Below are positions 42,073 through 53,092 of a stretch of DNA of 64,000 nucleotides, piece after piece. Every line of letters begins with the position of its first letter. Within the stretch, counting starts at the first letter, position 1. A program made the position numbers and the translations under genes. This DNA comes from Priestia abyssalis (GTDB lineage: Bacteria > Bacillota > Bacilli > Bacillales > Bacillaceae_H). The notes beneath the pieces are model-generated. The model made no database searches. It was not told where the DNA came from and saw only the letters and a program-made list of their open reading frames with translations. Location of the stretch: assembly GCF_002019595.1 (NCBI RefSeq), contig NZ_KV917369.1:2566417-2630416 (forward strand). Direction: 5' to 3'.

Positions 42073-42942
42073 TCATGCAAATACAATCGTTTTATTGCCA
42101 TGAACAATTACTTTATCTTCAACATGCCAGGAAACGGCTTCGGCAAGAACGCTTCTTTCCACATGACGTCCGGCAATCTTTAAATCTTCTGCTGTATACC
42201 GATGATTAATTCGCTGTACATTTTGTTCGATAATCGGTCCCTCATCCAGATCATTGGTAACATAATGTGCAGTTGCTCCAATTAACTTAACTCCGCGGTT
42301 AAACGCTCTCACATATGGATTCGCTCCAACAAATGCCGGCAAGAAAGAATGGTGGATATTAATAATTTGATTCGGATATTTGGATATAAAACTAGGAGAA
42401 AGAATTTGCATATACCTTGCCAGGACGATAAAGTCCACTTTCCCTTTCAATAGCTCTAATGCTTTCTGTTCGGATTTTTCTTTCGTTTCTTTAGACATTG
42501 GGATATGGTAAAACGGAATGCCATAACTCTCAACTGCTTCTTTTAAATCAGCATGATTACTGATTACCATAGGAATTTCCACTTCAATTTCTTTCGATTT
42601 CCAACGCCAAATCAGTTCCATAAGAGCGTGATCCGCTTTCGAAACAAAGATGGCCATTCGTTTTATTTGTTTTTTGCTGCTCAATTTCCAATCTAAAGCA
42701 TAATCCTGCGCTAACATATGTAAATCTTGTTCAAGTTTTTCAAATGAAGAGTCAAAGTTTTCCAAATCAAACTCGATCCTCATAAAAAATATACCCGACT
42801 GTGGATCCGTTGTATGTTGGTCAAAATGTACAATGTTTGCTTTATGTTCTAACAAAAAGTTAGTGACAGTCGAGATAATACCAGGCTTCTCTGGACAAGA
42901 AATTAATAATCTTGCACGGCTATCGTTTACTTGTGTATTCAA
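42073..42942 (-). CDS. purU: Formyltetrahydrofolate deformylase
   Basis: Start taken as TTG at 42942, because GGAGG lies seven bases before it; longer in-frame extension is not family-like. 289 residues. ACT domain at the N-terminus (ARLLISCPEKPGIISTVTNF), then the formyltransferase-fold catalytic domain: MAIFVSKADHALMELIWRWK, VLARYMQILSPSF, NIHHSFLPAFVGANPY (Asn-His catalytic pair) and GATAHYVTNDLDEGPIIEQ (Asp). It releases formate and tetrahydrofolate from 10-formyl-THF, balancing one-carbon pools next to the glycine cleavage genes. Confidence 0.92.
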   Translation of the reverse strand: MNTQVNDSRARLLISCPEKPGIISTVTNFLLEHKANIVHFDQHTTDPQSGIFFMRIEFDLENFDSSFEKLEQDLHMLAQDYALDWKLSSKKQIKRMAIFVSKADHALMELIWRWKSKEIEVEIPMVISNHADLKEAVESYGIPFYHIPMSKETKEKSEQKALELLKGKVDFIVLARYMQILSPSFISKYPNQIINIHHSFLPAFVGANPYVRAFNRGVKLIGATAHYVTNDLDEGPIIEQNVQRINHRYTAEDLKIAGRHVERSVLAEAVSWHVEDKVIVHGNKTIVFA

Positions 42943-43027
42943 CGTTCTTCCTCCGTTCTTTAAGGCTGTGTCTATATTTTTGATAAAAGAGAGGTCTATC
43001 AATATCCCAGAGAAATTGCTTATGCAT

Positions 43028-43070
43028 AAATCATTTGACATGGGTGCTTTTTATCCATGTCAAATGATTT
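43028..43070. terminator. Perfect 16 bp stem-loop terminator
   Basis: AAATCATTTGACATGG, 11-base loop, CCATGTCAAATGATTT. It separates the lipA/IscA-like genes from purU. Confidence 0.8.
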
Positions 43071-43091
43071 ATATAGTCTGCTATTATGCTA

Positions 43092-43397
43092 TTAATCTAG
43101 TTGAATTGCACATGCACTTGAAGCAAAGCTTTCTCCAACTAGAAAGCCTTGATCGGCTGTATAATCAATTTGTGTCTCTACATCTAAATAACGCTTTGTA
43201 AAACGATCGATTCGAATCTGAATCTCCTCATACTCAATAAGCGTATCGTTTCGTCGCGGCTCATCAAAAACAAGCGTAAATTTGACAGACAAACCGCATC
43301 CGCCAGCTACATCGGCATCAATTCGAGGAGATTGCTCTTCCTTCAACTCCATTGCTCTCAGCCTGTTCAATGCTGCCTCTGTTAATGTAATAACCAT
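43092..43397 (-). CDS. HesB/IscA-like iron-sulfur protein
   Basis: 101 residues, ATG at 43397 after GAGGATTTG. The HesB/IscA fold is evident from VITLTEAALNRLRAMELKE, VAGGCGLSVKFTLVFDE and FLVGESFASSACAIQLD. Of the three conserved IscA cysteines, the one in GGCG and one in SACA are kept, but the usual C-x-C pair is reduced to one. This places it in the divergent HesB group rather than with canonical scaffolds. It lies 39 bp downstream of lipA, an iron-sulfur enzyme that sacrifices its auxiliary cluster, so cluster supply to LipA is an attractive role (inference). Confidence 0.78.
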   Translation of the reverse strand: MVITLTEAALNRLRAMELKEEQSPRIDADVAGGCGLSVKFTLVFDEPRRNDTLIEYEEIQIRIDRFTKRYLDVETQIDYTADQGFLVGESFASSACAIQLD

Positions 43398-43436
43398 CAA
43401 ATCCTCTCCCTCTCACCAATGTCCTGTCTTTCATGA

Positions 43437-44315
43437 TTACACATTCACTTTTGCTGCTTGTACCTGTTCATCTGCATGATAGGAAGAACGAACGAGCGGG
43501 CCTGCTTCACAGTGACTGAACCCTTTTGACAATGCCATTTCCTTCAATTCATTAAACTCCTGTGGACTCCAATACTTCTGTACTTTCAAATGTCGTTTCG
43601 TTGGCTGCAAATATTGACCAATTGTCATGATGTCAACATTATTCGCACGAAGATCATCCATCGTTTCGATGATTTCTTCTTTCGTTTCTCCAAGACCAAT
43701 CATAATGCTTGATTTCGTCGGAATATTGGAATTCATTTGTTTTGCACGTCTCAAAAACTCAAGCGAACGTTCATATGTTGCACGCGCACGAACTTTCGGC
43801 GATAAGCGTCTGACAGTTTCAATGTTATGATTTAAAATGTCTGGCTTTGCATCCATTAATATTTTTAAGTTGTCATATTCCCCACCCATATCGGATGGAA
43901 GGACTTCAATGCTGCAAAATGGATTGCGCTGCCTCACCGCCCGTACCGTCTCGGCAAAAACTCCAGCCCCGCCGTCTTTTAGGTCATCCCGGGCAACGGC
44001 CGTAATCACGACATGCTTTAAGCCCATTTGTTCCACTGATTCTGCCACGCGTTCCGGCTCTTCCCAATCAAGCTCTGTCGGAAGCCCTGTTTGAACCGCA
44101 CAGAACCGGCAGGCACGTGTGCATATACTTCCTAAAATCATAAAAGTGGCCGTTTTTCGTATAGCCCAGCATTCATGAATATTGGGGCATTTCGCTTCTT
44201 CACAGACTGTATGAAGCTTTTTTTCGCGCATCATTTTTTTTAGCCCTGTATACTGTTCATTGGTATTTAATTTAATTTTGAGCCACTCCGGTTTACGGAC
44301 ATAATCGACGGTCAT
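43437..44315 (-). CDS. lipA: Lipoyl synthase
   Basis: ATG at 44315 with TAGGAG upstream; 292 residues. Auxiliary cluster motif [13 protein letters not shown] (C-x4-C-x5-C) and radical-SAM motif [10 protein letters not shown] (C-x3-C-x2-C) are intact, as is the C-terminal [13 protein letters not shown] with the conserved Ser that ligates the auxiliary cluster. It inserts two sulfurs into octanoyl-protein to make lipoyl groups, for example on GcvH. It lies just downstream of gcvPB, so product and user are linked by position. Confidence 0.95.
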   Translation of the reverse strand: MTVDYVRKPEWLKIKLNTNEQYTGLKKMMREKKLHTVCEEAKCPNIHECWAIRKTATFMILGSICTRACRFCAVQTGLPTELDWEEPERVAESVEQMGLKHVVITAVARDDLKDGGAGVFAETVRAVRQRNPFCSIEVLPSDMGGEYDNLKILMDAKPDILNHNIETVRRLSPKVRARATYERSLEFLRRAKQMNSNIPTKSSIMIGLGETKEEIIETMDDLRANNVDIMTIGQYLQPTKRHLKVQKYWSPQEFNELKEMALSKGFSHCEAGPLVRSSYHADEQVQAAKVNV

Positions 44316-44368
44316 ATCATTCACTCCTATGAACGGAACATAAAATGGACTAAACCGCTGCAACTAGT

Positions 44369-44408
44369 CATCAGCGGGGGAATGCTCCCCCACACTGATG
44401 GAAGTTTC
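44369..44408. repeat. Hairpin between gcvPB and lipA, related to the element at 28498
   Basis: On the minus strand AAACTTCCATCAGTG is identical over 15 bases to 28498-28512, followed by GGGGGAGCATTCCCCC and CTGATG, making a stem-loop. It could act as a terminator or attenuator between the glycine operon and lipA, or be an element end. Confidence 0.55.
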
Positions 44409-44411
44409 ACT

Positions 44412-45908
44412 TTATGCCTTTACCGTTTCTTTTTCTTTTTCTTTCTCTTCCGCTTCCTCTTTTGTATAACGCAAGATGGGTTGTCTTGCTGCTTGTACTT
44501 CATCCAATCGGCCAATGACCGTTGTATGTGGTGCCTCTAATACGATACCTGGATTTTCTTCCACTTCCTTAGCAATTTGAATCATTACATCTGCAAAGGC
44601 ATCCATTGTTTCTTTTGACTCGGTTTCGGTCGGTTCAATCATTAAACATTCCTCTACATTTAAAGGAAAGTAAATGGTCGGTGGATGGTAGCCGAAATCA
44701 AGCAGACGCTTGGCCATATCAAGTGTTCTCACACCCAGCTTTTTCTGTCTGGATCCGGATAATACGAATTCATGCTTGCAAATTTGTGAATATGGTGCAT
44801 CAAAATAGGGCTCAAGCTTTTTACGAAGGTAATTCGCATGAAGCACTGCCCCTTCAGATACTTGGCGCAATCCTTCAGGTCCCATTGTGCGAATATAGGT
44901 GTATGCACGAACCAAAATACCAAAGTTCCCATAATACCCTTTTACACGGCCGATAGACAGCGGGTGATTAGAGTTCAACACGTAGTTCTCACCGTCTTTT
45001 TCAATGCGCGGCACTGGCAAGTACGGAATGAGCTTCTTTTTTACACCGACCGGACCAGCTCCGGGACCTCCTCCGCCATGAGGCGTTGTAAACGTCTTAT
45101 GAAGATTTAAATGCACGATGTCAAAGCCCATTTTCCCTGGTGTTGTTTTCCCTAAAATCGCATTGGCATTCGCTCCGTCATAGTAAAGTAATCCGCCTGC
45201 TTCATGAACAACTTTAGCAATTTCTACAATTTCTTTTTCAAACAACCCAAGTGTATTAGGGTTTGTTAGCATCAATGCAGCGGTATCATCGTCAACATGC
45301 TTCTTTAATTCTTCTAAGTCCACCAAACCATTTTCATTGGAGGGAATGGTGACCGTTTTAAAACCGGCAACGGTGGCACTGGCAGGGTTCGTCCCGTGCG
45401 CTGAGTCCGGAACAAGCACCTTTGTTCTTTTTTCTCCTTTTTGCTCAAGATAAGCCTTTACCATCATTAAACCGGTCCATTCTCCTTGAGCCCCCGCAGA
45501 AGGCTGTAACGTCACTGCGTCCATGCCTGTGATCTCAGCCAATTCTTCCTGCAATTCATATAGAAGCTCTAATGCGCCCTGTACCGTTTCAGCTGGCTGA
45601 TACGGATGAATGCGGCTAAAGCCTTCGAAACGTGCCACATCTTCGTTAATTTTCGGATTGTATTTCATCGTACAAGAACCAAGCGGATAGAAACCATTAT
45701 CAATCCCGTGGTTTTTATTTGAAAGTGCTGTGTAATGGCGCACAAGCTGAAGCTCTGATACTTCCGGGAGCTCTGCTGGCACATCACGAATCAAATGCTT
45801 CGGAAATTTATCATGTAAATCAATGCCTTCAACATCACTTTCCGGAAGGCTTGAACCGACACGCCCTGGACGGCTGATTTCAAAGATTAGCTCATTGTAT
45901 TCAACCAT
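44412..45908 (-). CDS. gcvPB: Glycine dehydrogenase (decarboxylating) subunit 2
   Basis: ATG at 45908 after GGAGGCGG; 498 residues. PLP-binding half of the split P-protein: [70 protein letters not shown] and the PLP lysine in [20 protein letters not shown]. The C-terminal tail is rich in Glu and Lys. Its start overlaps the gcvPA stop by eight bases. With GcvPA it decarboxylates glycine and passes the aminomethyl group to GcvH. Confidence 0.95.
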   Translation of the reverse strand: MVEYNELIFEISRPGRVGSSLPESDVEGIDLHDKFPKHLIRDVPAELPEVSELQLVRHYTALSNKNHGIDNGFYPLGSCTMKYNPKINEDVARFEGFSRIHPYQPAETVQGALELLYELQEELAEITGMDAVTLQPSAGAQGEWTGLMMVKAYLEQKGEKRTKVLVPDSAHGTNPASATVAGFKTVTIPSNENGLVDLEELKKHVDDDTAALMLTNPNTLGLFEKEIVEIAKVVHEAGGLLYYDGANANAILGKTTPGKMGFDIVHLNLHKTFTTPHGGGGPGAGPVGVKKKLIPYLPVPRIEKDGENYVLNSNHPLSIGRVKGYYGNFGILVRAYTYIRTMGPEGLRQVSEGAVLHANYLRKKLEPYFDAPYSQICKHEFVLSGSRQKKLGVRTLDMAKRLLDFGYHPPTIYFPLNVEECLMIEPTETESKETMDAFADVMIQIAKEVEENPGIVLEAPHTTVIGRLDEVQAARQPILRYTKEEAEEKEKEKETVKA

Positions 45909-47253
45909 GTACAACCGCCTCCAATATTCCTGCAAATTGGTCAATCTCTTCTTTTGTTCGCTGTTCGGTCACCGCAATGAGCATTTGATTGTCAAAGCCG
46001 TAATCACTTCCTAAGTCAAACCCTCCGATGATTCCTGCCTCAAGCAATTTTGTGTTGACCTCCTTCACCGGACAAGGAAGCTCTACCACAAATTCATTAA
46101 AGAATGGTGCTTGATTCATAACGATAAAGCCTTTCTTTTGAAGGCATCTTGCCATGTAATCAGCTTTTTCAACATTTAGCTGTGCCATATGGCGAATTCC
46201 TTGCTTTCCAAGTGCTGTCATGCAGATAGCCGATGCAAGAGCGTTTAATGCCTGATTGGAGCAAATATTGGATGACGCTTTATCACGGCGAATGTGCTGC
46301 TCACGCGCTTGCAGGGTTAGCACAAATCCGCGTTTTCCTTGGTCGTCTGTCGTTTGCCCCACAATGCGTCCCGGTACTTTACGCATAAATTTTTTATGAA
46401 CCGCAAAATAGCCGCAATGCGGACCTCCAAAGGCCATCGGTATTCCTAATGGCTGCATATCGCCGACCACAATATCCGCTCCGAGTTTGCCTGGTGCCTG
46501 CAGAAGCGCTAGTGCCAGCGGGTTGGCACTGACGATGAACAGTGCTCCTTTTGCCTCCGCGATTTTTTTTATCTCTGCTAAATCCTCAATAGAACCAAAG
46601 AAGTTTGGGTATTGAACAATAACGGCGGCAGTATCCTTTTCGATTTGTTCTTGCAGTTTTTCCAGGTCTGTCACATCATCAGCAAGATTCACTTCTTCCA
46701 CCGTATACCCTTGTCCGTCTGCTACCGTGTTTAAGATGGCACGTGATTCAGGATGAACGGCCCTTGATACAAGCACTTTTGAACGTCTTGTTGAGGCAAC
46801 GGCAAGTGATGCAGCTTCTGCAAGCGATGTAAAACCATCGTACATTGAGGAATTGGCCACATCCATTCCTGTCAGCTCACAAACCATCGTTTGAAATTCA
46901 AAAATGGCTTGTAACTCACCTTGGCTGATTTCCGGTTGATAGGGTGTATAAGCCGTGTAAAATTCAGAGCGTGAAATCATATGATTCACCACGCTTGGAA
47001 TGTAATGATCATATGTACCCGCACCAAGAAAAGTCGGGTAGTAGTTAGCATTTTTATTTCGTGAAGCAAGCTGCTGCATCTTTTTCAAAAGAAGCGGTTC
47101 AGGAACGGCTTTCGGAATGTTTAGCTCACCATCTAAACGAATGTCAGATGGAATGTCTTCAAATAACTCATCTATGGAAGAAATGTTTAAAAAAGCGAGC
47201 ATCTCCTCTTGATCCTGCTTCGTATCAGGAAGGTATCGATAAGTATTTGTCAT
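45901..47253 (-). CDS. gcvPA: Glycine dehydrogenase (decarboxylating) subunit 1
   Basis: ATG at 47253 with AAGGAGAG upstream; 450 residues, matching B. subtilis GcvPA (448). Blocks: [80 protein letters not shown] and [20 protein letters not shown]. It forms the active heterotetramer with GcvPB. It starts directly after the gcvH stop (1 bp gap) and is translationally coupled to gcvPB. Confidence 0.95.
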   Translation of the reverse strand: MTNTYRYLPDTKQDQEEMLAFLNISSIDELFEDIPSDIRLDGELNIPKAVPEPLLLKKMQQLASRNKNANYYPTFLGAGTYDHYIPSVVNHMISRSEFYTAYTPYQPEISQGELQAIFEFQTMVCELTGMDVANSSMYDGFTSLAEAASLAVASTRRSKVLVSRAVHPESRAILNTVADGQGYTVEEVNLADDVTDLEKLQEQIEKDTAAVIVQYPNFFGSIEDLAEIKKIAEAKGALFIVSANPLALALLQAPGKLGADIVVGDMQPLGIPMAFGGPHCGYFAVHKKFMRKVPGRIVGQTTDDQGKRGFVLTLQAREQHIRRDKASSNICSNQALNALASAICMTALGKQGIRHMAQLNVEKADYMARCLQKKGFIVMNQAPFFNEFVVELPCPVKEVNTKLLEAGIIGGFDLGSDYGFDNQMLIAVTEQRTKEEIDQFAGILEAVVHG

Positions 47254-47254
47254 C

Positions 47255-47650
47255 TTATTCCTCTCCTTCATTGATAAATGCTTGGTACTCACCTTCATTT
47301 AGAAGCGATTCTAACTCTTCTGGATTGGATATTTCTATTTCTACTAACCAACCTGCTTCATATGGATGTTCGTTGATCGTCTCAGGAGTATCGTTTAACT
47401 CCTCATTTACACGAACAATTGTACCTGATACTGGAGCGTAAAGTTCAGAAACGGCTTTAACCGATTCGATTGTTCCCATTGATTCATTAGCTGTTACTTC
47501 ATCATCCACTGCCGGATTTTCAACAAAGACGATATCTCCCAACTGCTTTTGTGCATAATCAGAGATTCCAATTCGTACTCGATTTCCGTCCAATTGTAAT
47601 ACCCACTCATGTTCCTTGCTATATAATAAGTTTGCTGTCGCGTTTGTCAT
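47255..47650 (-). CDS. gcvH: Glycine cleavage system H protein
   Basis: 131 residues, ATG at 47650 after AAAGGAAG. Barrel-sandwich hybrid domain: [35 protein letters not shown] and the lipoyl lysine in [18 protein letters not shown] (near residue 65). It shuttles the aminomethyl intermediate between the P, T and L proteins. In Firmicutes GcvH is also the first lipoylated protein in the lipoyl relay, which fits lipA downstream. A 155 bp gap separates it from gcvT upstream. Confidence 0.95.
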   Translation of the reverse strand: MTNATANLLYSKEHEWVLQLDGNRVRIGISDYAQKQLGDIVFVENPAVDDEVTANESMGTIESVKAVSELYAPVSGTIVRVNEELNDTPETINEHPYEAGWLVEIEISNPEELESLLNEGEYQAFINEGEE

Positions 47651-47805
47651 TGTTTTTTCTTCCTTTCACTTTTTAATATTTTTATAGTTTTGAAAATCAT
47701 AAAAAATATGGCCTGTAACGTGCCTATCGATTTACCGTCTTTCTAAAGAAGGGACTGACAATTACCTATCTTCAAACGATCATCGCTATAACTCTAGTAA
47801 AGATT

Positions 47806-48921
47806 TCATAATTTTTTTTTATAGAATGGCGATTTTACAACAATGGCATCAATCATTTTTTTTCGTATTTCAACTTTTAGCTTTATTCCCACTTCAGCAT
47901 TTTCTGCTGATACGAGCGCAAGACCTAAGCTTTTCTTTAAAGACGGGGAATGGGTTCCGGATGTAATAAAACCGATTTCTTCTTCATCCGCTGAAAACAC
48001 CTTGTAACCGTGACGAGGAATGCCTCTTCCTGTTACTTCAATCCCTACTAATTTTCGTTTCAACCCTTCTTCTTTTTGGGCCGTAAGGATGTCTTTACCG
48101 ATAAAATGACTTTCTTTATTCGTTTTGACAGCAAAACCGATTCCAGCTTCAAGCGGGCTGATTTCATTTGTGAGTTCTTGGCCATAAAGGGCAAGGCGTG
48201 CTTCAAAGCGAAGAGTGTCACGCGCACCAAGCCCGCATGGTTTTAAGCCATCTTCTTTTCCGGCTTCTAGAAGCTTCTCCCACAGTACTCCTGCCTTATC
48301 AGCTGCTAAATAAAGTTCAAAGCCGTCCTCGCCTGTGTAGCCTGTACGGGATACAAGCACGTCTGTAATCCCAGCCAGATTGACATGTTGAGCAAAATGG
48401 AAAAAACCAATTTCGGTTAAGTCTGTTTCTGTTAACTTCTGTAAGATGCCTTCTGCCTTTGGACCTTGAAGAGCGAGCTGCGCAATGTCACCTGACATAT
48501 TTTGAAGCGTCACTTCTCCTTTTACATGCTGCTCCATCCACTCGACATCTTTTTCAATGTTTGCTGCGTTAATCACGAGGAGATATTTTTCATTCGCTAA
48601 CTTGTAAACAAGCAAGTCATCGACCGTACCGCCGTCTGGATAACACATGGCTGTATACTGAGCTTGATTGATACTAAGCTTTGTTACATCGTTTGTGACA
48701 AGGTAGTTAATATAGCTTTCTGCATCTTTCCCTGTAACGAGCACCTCCCCCATATGGGAGACGTCAAAGAGTCCCGCTTCCTTTCGAACAGCCTCATGTT
48801 CTTCTAAAATGCTGGAAAACTGTACCGGAAGTTCCCAGCCCCCAAAATCAATGACCTTTGCACCGTATTTTTTATATGTTTCAAAAAGCGGTGTTCGCTT
48901 TAAAACTGTTTCTGTACTCAT
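47806..48921 (-). CDS. gcvT: Aminomethyltransferase (glycine cleavage T protein)
   Basis: 371 residues, ATG at 48921 following GGAGGTG. Motifs: [75 protein letters not shown] and [20 protein letters not shown] (folate-binding Asp-Arg region). It transfers the methylene group to tetrahydrofolate and releases ammonia. It follows the serine dehydratase genes by 14 bp, so serine deamination and glycine cleavage are in one transcript. Confidence 0.95.
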   Translation of the reverse strand: MSTETVLKRTPLFETYKKYGAKVIDFGGWELPVQFSSILEEHEAVRKEAGLFDVSHMGEVLVTGKDAESYINYLVTNDVTKLSINQAQYTAMCYPDGGTVDDLLVYKLANEKYLLVINAANIEKDVEWMEQHVKGEVTLQNMSGDIAQLALQGPKAEGILQKLTETDLTEIGFFHFAQHVNLAGITDVLVSRTGYTGEDGFELYLAADKAGVLWEKLLEAGKEDGLKPCGLGARDTLRFEARLALYGQELTNEISPLEAGIGFAVKTNKESHFIGKDILTAQKEEGLKRKLVGIEVTGRGIPRHGYKVFSADEEEIGFITSGTHSPSLKKSLGLALVSAENAEVGIKLKVEIRKKMIDAIVVKSPFYKKKL

Positions 48922-48935
48922 TGATACACCTCCGA

Positions 48936-49820
48936 TTACGATTTCTTATGAAATAACTGCTCTTTTACCTTTTTACCTGTTTCGGTCATCGCAAGACCTC
49001 CAAGTGCGGTTTCCCTTAGTGTCCGCGGCATTTCTTTTCCGACCTTATACATCGCTTCAATAACTTCATCACATGGAATGCGACTTTCTATACCGGCAAG
49101 GGCTAAATCGGCAGCTGAAAAGGCAATCGATGTGCCAATAACATTTCGCTTAATGCAAGGCACTTCAACAAGCCCTGCGACCGGATCACATACTAAGCCT
49201 AATAGGGATTTCAGAGCGATAGCTGTCGCATTTACTGCTTGTTTTGGGGTTCCGCCTTTTAATTCAACGATTGTCCCGGCTGCCATGGCGGTTGCTGAAC
49301 CAACCTCCGCCTGGCATCCTCCCGCCGCTCCTGAAATAAAGGAACGGTTCGCAATCACATAACCAAGCATACTGGCCGTAAACAAACCCATGACTAACTC
49401 TTTATGGGAAGTGCCGTCATTTTTGCGAAGAGAGAACAATACTCCGGGTAAAATGCCGGCCGCTCCAGCTGTTGGAGTAGCCACAATGACACCCATTCGC
49501 GCATTGCTTTCAGATGTGGCTAATGAGAAAGTCATCGCATTGCTTATATAATCACCTGAAAGCGCTTTACTTTGATTGATGTAGTCATACATTTTCACGG
49601 CATCGCCGCCGGAAATGCCGCTTGGTGCAGTGGAGTCATCTTTTATCCCGCTATCAACGGCTTCTTTCATTTTGATCAATCGCTCTTCCATCATACCGAT
49701 AATGGTTTCTTCATCTCTTCCTGATTTTTTCGCTTCCACCATCAGCATCATTTCACCAATTGTTTTTCGTTCACTCTCACAAGCCTGAATAAGCTCTTTC
49801 ATGGACTGAATTTCCATCAT
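48936..49820 (-). CDS. sdaAA: L-serine dehydratase, iron-sulfur alpha subunit
   Basis: 294 residues. Blocks: [60 protein letters not shown] and [20 protein letters not shown]; the cysteines in GGCQAE, VCDP and PCIKRN are the [4Fe-4S] ligands. It deaminates serine to pyruvate and ammonia. The start overlaps the sdaAB stop by four bases. Placement between glyA and gcvT means serine made from glycine can be burned directly to pyruvate. Confidence 0.93.
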   Translation of the reverse strand: MMEIQSMKELIQACESERKTIGEMMLMVEAKKSGRDEETIIGMMEERLIKMKEAVDSGIKDDSTAPSGISGGDAVKMYDYINQSKALSGDYISNAMTFSLATSESNARMGVIVATPTAGAAGILPGVLFSLRKNDGTSHKELVMGLFTASMLGYVIANRSFISGAAGGCQAEVGSATAMAAGTIVELKGGTPKQAVNATAIALKSLLGLVCDPVAGLVEVPCIKRNVIGTSIAFSAADLALAGIESRIPCDEVIEAMYKVGKEMPRTLRETALGGLAMTETGKKVKEQLFHKKS

Positions 49821-50332
49821 ACGGCCCCCGCAATTAATTTCCTTCTAGGCTGATAACGATTCGCAAGGGCTGCAAAGTCATCGCCAGCGCTTAGACGAAT
49901 ATCTACCATCTCTTCATCAATCATAAAGATTTTAGATAAACCACCGCCAAGTGAGGCACCGCCTACTTTTGCCGCACATTCCCCGCGTTTCACCGTAACA
50001 ACCGTTGTGTTCGGATGTTCAAAATATGGACAACTATCTTCAAGCTGAAATTCATAGGCCATCCCATATTGTGCGGTCAGCTGGATCGAATGTTTAATCC
50101 GTGAATCATCTGTATCCATTCCAAGCAATCCGCCAAGAAGGGCTTTATCTGTCCCATGACCTTGATGTGTTTCGGAAAAAGAATCATAGAAAATAATCGT
50201 TGCTTCTTCCGGGCACCCGCCTACCAATTCATGAATGAACTTCCCGATTGATACAACACCCGCTGTATGAGAACTGGATGGTCCTACCATAATCGGACCG
50301 ATAATGTCAAAACAACTTTGAAATTCCATCAT
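49817..50332 (-). CDS. sdaAB: L-serine dehydratase beta subunit lacking the ACT domain
   Basis: 171 residues: FDIIGPIMVGPSSSHTAGVV (catalytic serine loop), DSFSETHQGHGTDKALLGGL and VGGASLGGGLSKIFMIDEEM. B. subtilis SdaAB is about 220 residues with an ACT domain at the end; here the protein stops about 25 residues after the GGG motif, with no ACT-like sequence. The stop is coupled to the sdaAA start (ATGATG), so the short length is not a frameshift artefact. The enzyme may lack the allosteric serine regulation linked to that domain. Confidence 0.9.
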   Translation of the reverse strand: MMEFQSCFDIIGPIMVGPSSSHTAGVVSIGKFIHELVGGCPEEATIIFYDSFSETHQGHGTDKALLGGLLGMDTDDSRIKHSIQLTAQYGMAYEFQLEDSCPYFEHPNTTVVTVKRGECAAKVGGASLGGGLSKIFMIDEEMVDIRLSAGDDFAALANRYQPRRKLIAGAV

Positions 50333-50344
50333 GAGGCTCCTTCC

Positions 50345-51595
50345 TTACACAGTGATTGGCTGTTGAAATAATGGATACCCATCACAAATCGCTTTTGTCG
50401 TCTCTTTTGCTTGTTCGAGAACGCGCGGCTCCCCTTTGCTCTTTAAAACAGCTGCGATGACTTTCGCGATCTGCATCATTTCTTCCTTTTTCATCCCGCG
50501 TGTTGTTAATGCTGCTGTTCCCATGCGGATGCCGCTTGTAACAAACGGGCTTTGAGGATCAAATGGAATGGTGTTTTTATTGACGGTAATGCCAGCTTCT
50601 TCTAGTAATCTTTCTGCCTCTTTTCCTGTTAAGTTCCACGGACGTACGTCTAAAAGGACAATATGATTATCAGTTCCGCCAGAGACAAGAGCTGCTCCTT
50701 CTTTTTTTAATGTTTCGCCAAGTGTCGCTGCATTTTCGATAATTTGTTTGGCGTAGACCTTGAAGCTTGGCTGTAATGCTTCTTGGAAAGAAACTGCTTT
50801 GGCTGCAATGATGTGCATCAACGGTCCGCCTTGAATTCCCGGGAATACGGCTTTATTAATAGCTTTCATCATCTCTTCATCGTTTGTTAAAATGATACCG
50901 CCTCGCGGTCCTCTCAATGTTTTATGAGTAGTGCTTGTCACCACATCTGCATAGGGGATTGGTGATGGATGGAGCCCCGCTGCTACAAGTCCTGCAATGT
51001 GAGCCATGTCTACCATGAATTTGGCTCCAATTCGATCTGCAATTTCTTTAAAGCGTGCAAAATCGATCGTTCTTGGATAGGCGCTTGCTCCTGCAATCAT
51101 CAATTTTGGCTTTTCTTTTTTCGCGATGGCTTCCAGTTCATCATAGTCAATCAAGTGAGTATCTTCCCTTACGCCATAAGACACAATCTCAAACCATTTT
51201 CCTGAAATGCTGACAGGGCTTCCATGAGTTAAGTGGCCGCCATGCGAAAGGTTCATTCCCATCACTTTATCACCTGGTTGGAGCAGTGCGTAAAAAACAG
51301 CGAGATTTGCTTGTGCACCTGAATGAGGTTGAACATTGGCATATTTGGCACCAAACAGCTTCGTTAGGCGATCGATAGCTACTTGTTCTGCTACATCAAC
51401 AAATTCACATCCGCCATAGTAACGCTTCTCTGGATAACCTTCTGCATATTTATTGGTCATCACGCTTCCCATTGCTTCTAATACGTCCTGGCTTACAAAG
51501 TTTTCTGATGCGATTAACTCCAGTGTTTGATGTTGGCGCTGCTTCTCTTTCTCGATTGCTTCAAAAATGGTCAGATCATTTTTTTGTAAACTCAT
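50345..51595 (-). CDS. glyA: Serine hydroxymethyltransferase
   Basis: 416 residues, ATG at 51595 after GAGGAGGG. Blocks: [75 protein letters not shown] and the PLP lysine in [20 protein letters not shown]. It interconverts serine and glycine using 5,10-methylene-THF. It is the first gene behind the glycine riboswitch, so it is induced by glycine and probably runs toward serine, using the methylene-THF that the cleavage system makes. A housekeeping glyA is usual elsewhere in such genomes, so this could be a second copy. Confidence 0.95.
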   Translation of the reverse strand: MSLQKNDLTIFEAIEKEKQRQHQTLELIASENFVSQDVLEAMGSVMTNKYAEGYPEKRYYGGCEFVDVAEQVAIDRLTKLFGAKYANVQPHSGAQANLAVFYALLQPGDKVMGMNLSHGGHLTHGSPVSISGKWFEIVSYGVREDTHLIDYDELEAIAKKEKPKLMIAGASAYPRTIDFARFKEIADRIGAKFMVDMAHIAGLVAAGLHPSPIPYADVVTSTTHKTLRGPRGGIILTNDEEMMKAINKAVFPGIQGGPLMHIIAAKAVSFQEALQPSFKVYAKQIIENAATLGETLKKEGAALVSGGTDNHIVLLDVRPWNLTGKEAERLLEEAGITVNKNTIPFDPQSPFVTSGIRMGTAALTTRGMKKEEMMQIAKVIAAVLKSKGEPRVLEQAKETTKAICDGYPLFQQPITV

Positions 51596-51756
51596 TCATA
51601 CCCTCCTCTTAACTTTGTTCAGACTTCCTTTTGTTGGATCAAACAATAGTTTGAAGATTAGCATAGCTGGAGATGCTAAATCTCTTTCTCACTACAGACC
51701 TTTTTTCTAAGAAAGCTGTAGGGAGAAAAGACGCTTTACTACCTTTTTTTGCACGC

Positions 51757-51810
51757 AAAAAAGGACAGAAAAAGGGTAGCGTAGCGTTCTCTACCCTTCT
51801 CTGTCCTTTT
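51757..51810 (-). terminator. Conditional terminator of the glycine riboswitch
   Basis: On the minus strand AAAGGACAGAGAAGGGTAG, loop, CTACCCTTTTTCTGTCCTTTTTT. The 5' arm begins right at the end of the second aptamer (its 3' strand overlaps AGGTAAAAGGA), so aptamer folding can block the terminator. Confidence 0.85.
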
Positions 51811-51985
51811 ACCTGAGAGTTTAACTCCATTATTCATAGAGCCTTCCCCTTTGGTGGCGTACTACTGTATACGCGCTCTCCAGAGGTGCGTCCCATTGTG
51901 GTTCCTTCTACCTGAGAGATTTGTTCCAAGGGTCTTTTTGGAACTTGCTCCTTCGGTGGCTTGTCGCATTGCACTCTCCCACAAC
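51800..51985 (-). promoter_or_regulatory. Tandem glycine riboswitch
   Basis: Two aptamers are readable on the minus strand. The first starts GGGAGAGTGC (51980) and ends AAATCTCTCAGGTAGAAGGA; the second starts CTGGAGAGCGCG (51889) and ends AAACTCTCAGGTAAAAGGAC. The paired GAGAG ... CTCTCAGG elements with a short linker are the classic two-domain glycine sensor. It leads into a terminator about 160 bp before glyA, an ON switch layout. Confidence 0.95.
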
Positions 51986-52018
51986 CGTCATCCGCTCATA
52001 TTCATTTTCGTTATATTC

Positions 52019-52047
52019 AGAATAATCACCAAAAATCAAAATGTCAA
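52019..52047 (-). promoter_or_regulatory. Promoter of the glycine operon
   Basis: TTGACA (52047-52042), 17-base spacer, TATTCT (52024-52019) on the minus strand, placing the transcription start about 25 bases before the first riboswitch helix. Confidence 0.7.
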
Positions 52048-52153
52048 GAGGCTTGTTAACGTTTATATTCTGATTTATTCAACTGTTGATCTAGATTCTG
52101 GCTCATCTCTATTGTTTGAGAATCCACAACCAAATCGTTTTTATCCTAAAATA

Positions 52154-52981
52154 CTATTTACACAAATTCTGAACAAATTTAGGGAGAACAAAAGATGCTT
52201 TATGTAATTCAGGTGTGTAATACTTTGTGTCAAGATCGAAGAAACGAGAAACATTTACATCTAATGGATCATGCGTCTTTGCTCCAAGCGTAAATGTCCA
52301 CAGCCCGCTCGGATATGTTGGAATATTACAAGTATAAAGACGAGCAATCGGGAAAATCTCTTTCGTATCATGAATCGCATCTCGTATCAGATCGCCTTTA
52401 AACCAAGGATTATCCGTCTGAGCCACAAAAATGCCGTTTTCCTTTAATGCCTTCGATATTCCCGCGTAAAAGCCTTTCGTAAATAAATTGGCAGCTGGTC
52501 CTACAGGCTCGGTGGAATCGACTAAAATGACGTCATATTCATCTTCACTATTTAGAATATGCATAAAGCCATCACCTATAATAAGCTCTACGCGCGGGTT
52601 GCTGTACTCAGAGGCGATATTGGGTAAATGCTGCTTTGAATACTCCACTACTTTCCCATCGATTTCAACTTGAACAACATTGGTAACACTTGGGTGTTTC
52701 AATACCTCTCGAATCGTTCCTCCATCACCGCCACCAACAACGAGCACCTTTTGTGGATTTGGATGAGTAAATAATGGCACATGAACAATCATCTCATGAT
52801 AGACAAATTCATCCTTTTCCGTGGTCATAACCATTCCGTCAAGTAGAAGCATATTGCCGAATTCTTCGGTTTGAATCATGTCCAACTGTTGATACTCTGT
52901 TTTCTCGGAATGGAGGCTTTTATTAACTCTTGCTGTAATACCAAAAGACTCGGTTTGTTTTTCCTTAAACCATAATTCCAT
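52154..52981 (-). CDS. speE: Spermidine synthase
   Basis: ATG at 52981 is chosen for AAAGGAAA upstream; 275 residues, same as B. subtilis SpeE. Blocks: [60 protein letters not shown] (decarboxylated SAM site), [19 protein letters not shown] and the gatekeeping loop with the catalytic Asp. It transfers aminopropyl from decarboxylated SAM to putrescine. speB or speD are not adjacent. It stands alone between the riboswitch and the alanine/glycine symporter. Confidence 0.93.
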   Translation of the reverse strand: MELWFKEKQTESFGITARVNKSLHSEKTEYQQLDMIQTEEFGNMLLLDGMVMTTEKDEFVYHEMIVHVPLFTHPNPQKVLVVGGGDGGTIREVLKHPSVTNVVQVEIDGKVVEYSKQHLPNIASEYSNPRVELIIGDGFMHILNSEDEYDVILVDSTEPVGPAANLFTKGFYAGISKALKENGIFVAQTDNPWFKGDLIRDAIHDTKEIFPIARLYTCNIPTYPSGLWTFTLGAKTHDPLDVNVSRFFDLDTKYYTPELHKASFVLPKFVQNLCK

Positions 52982-53092
52982 ATTCAATTTCCTTTCTATG
53001 TAGAGAGATACATAGAATATAAATCTTTGTGCTACACAAAGGTCAAGCTTTATTAATGGGAGTTCCTCTGAAATGGATAGATTCATAGAAAT

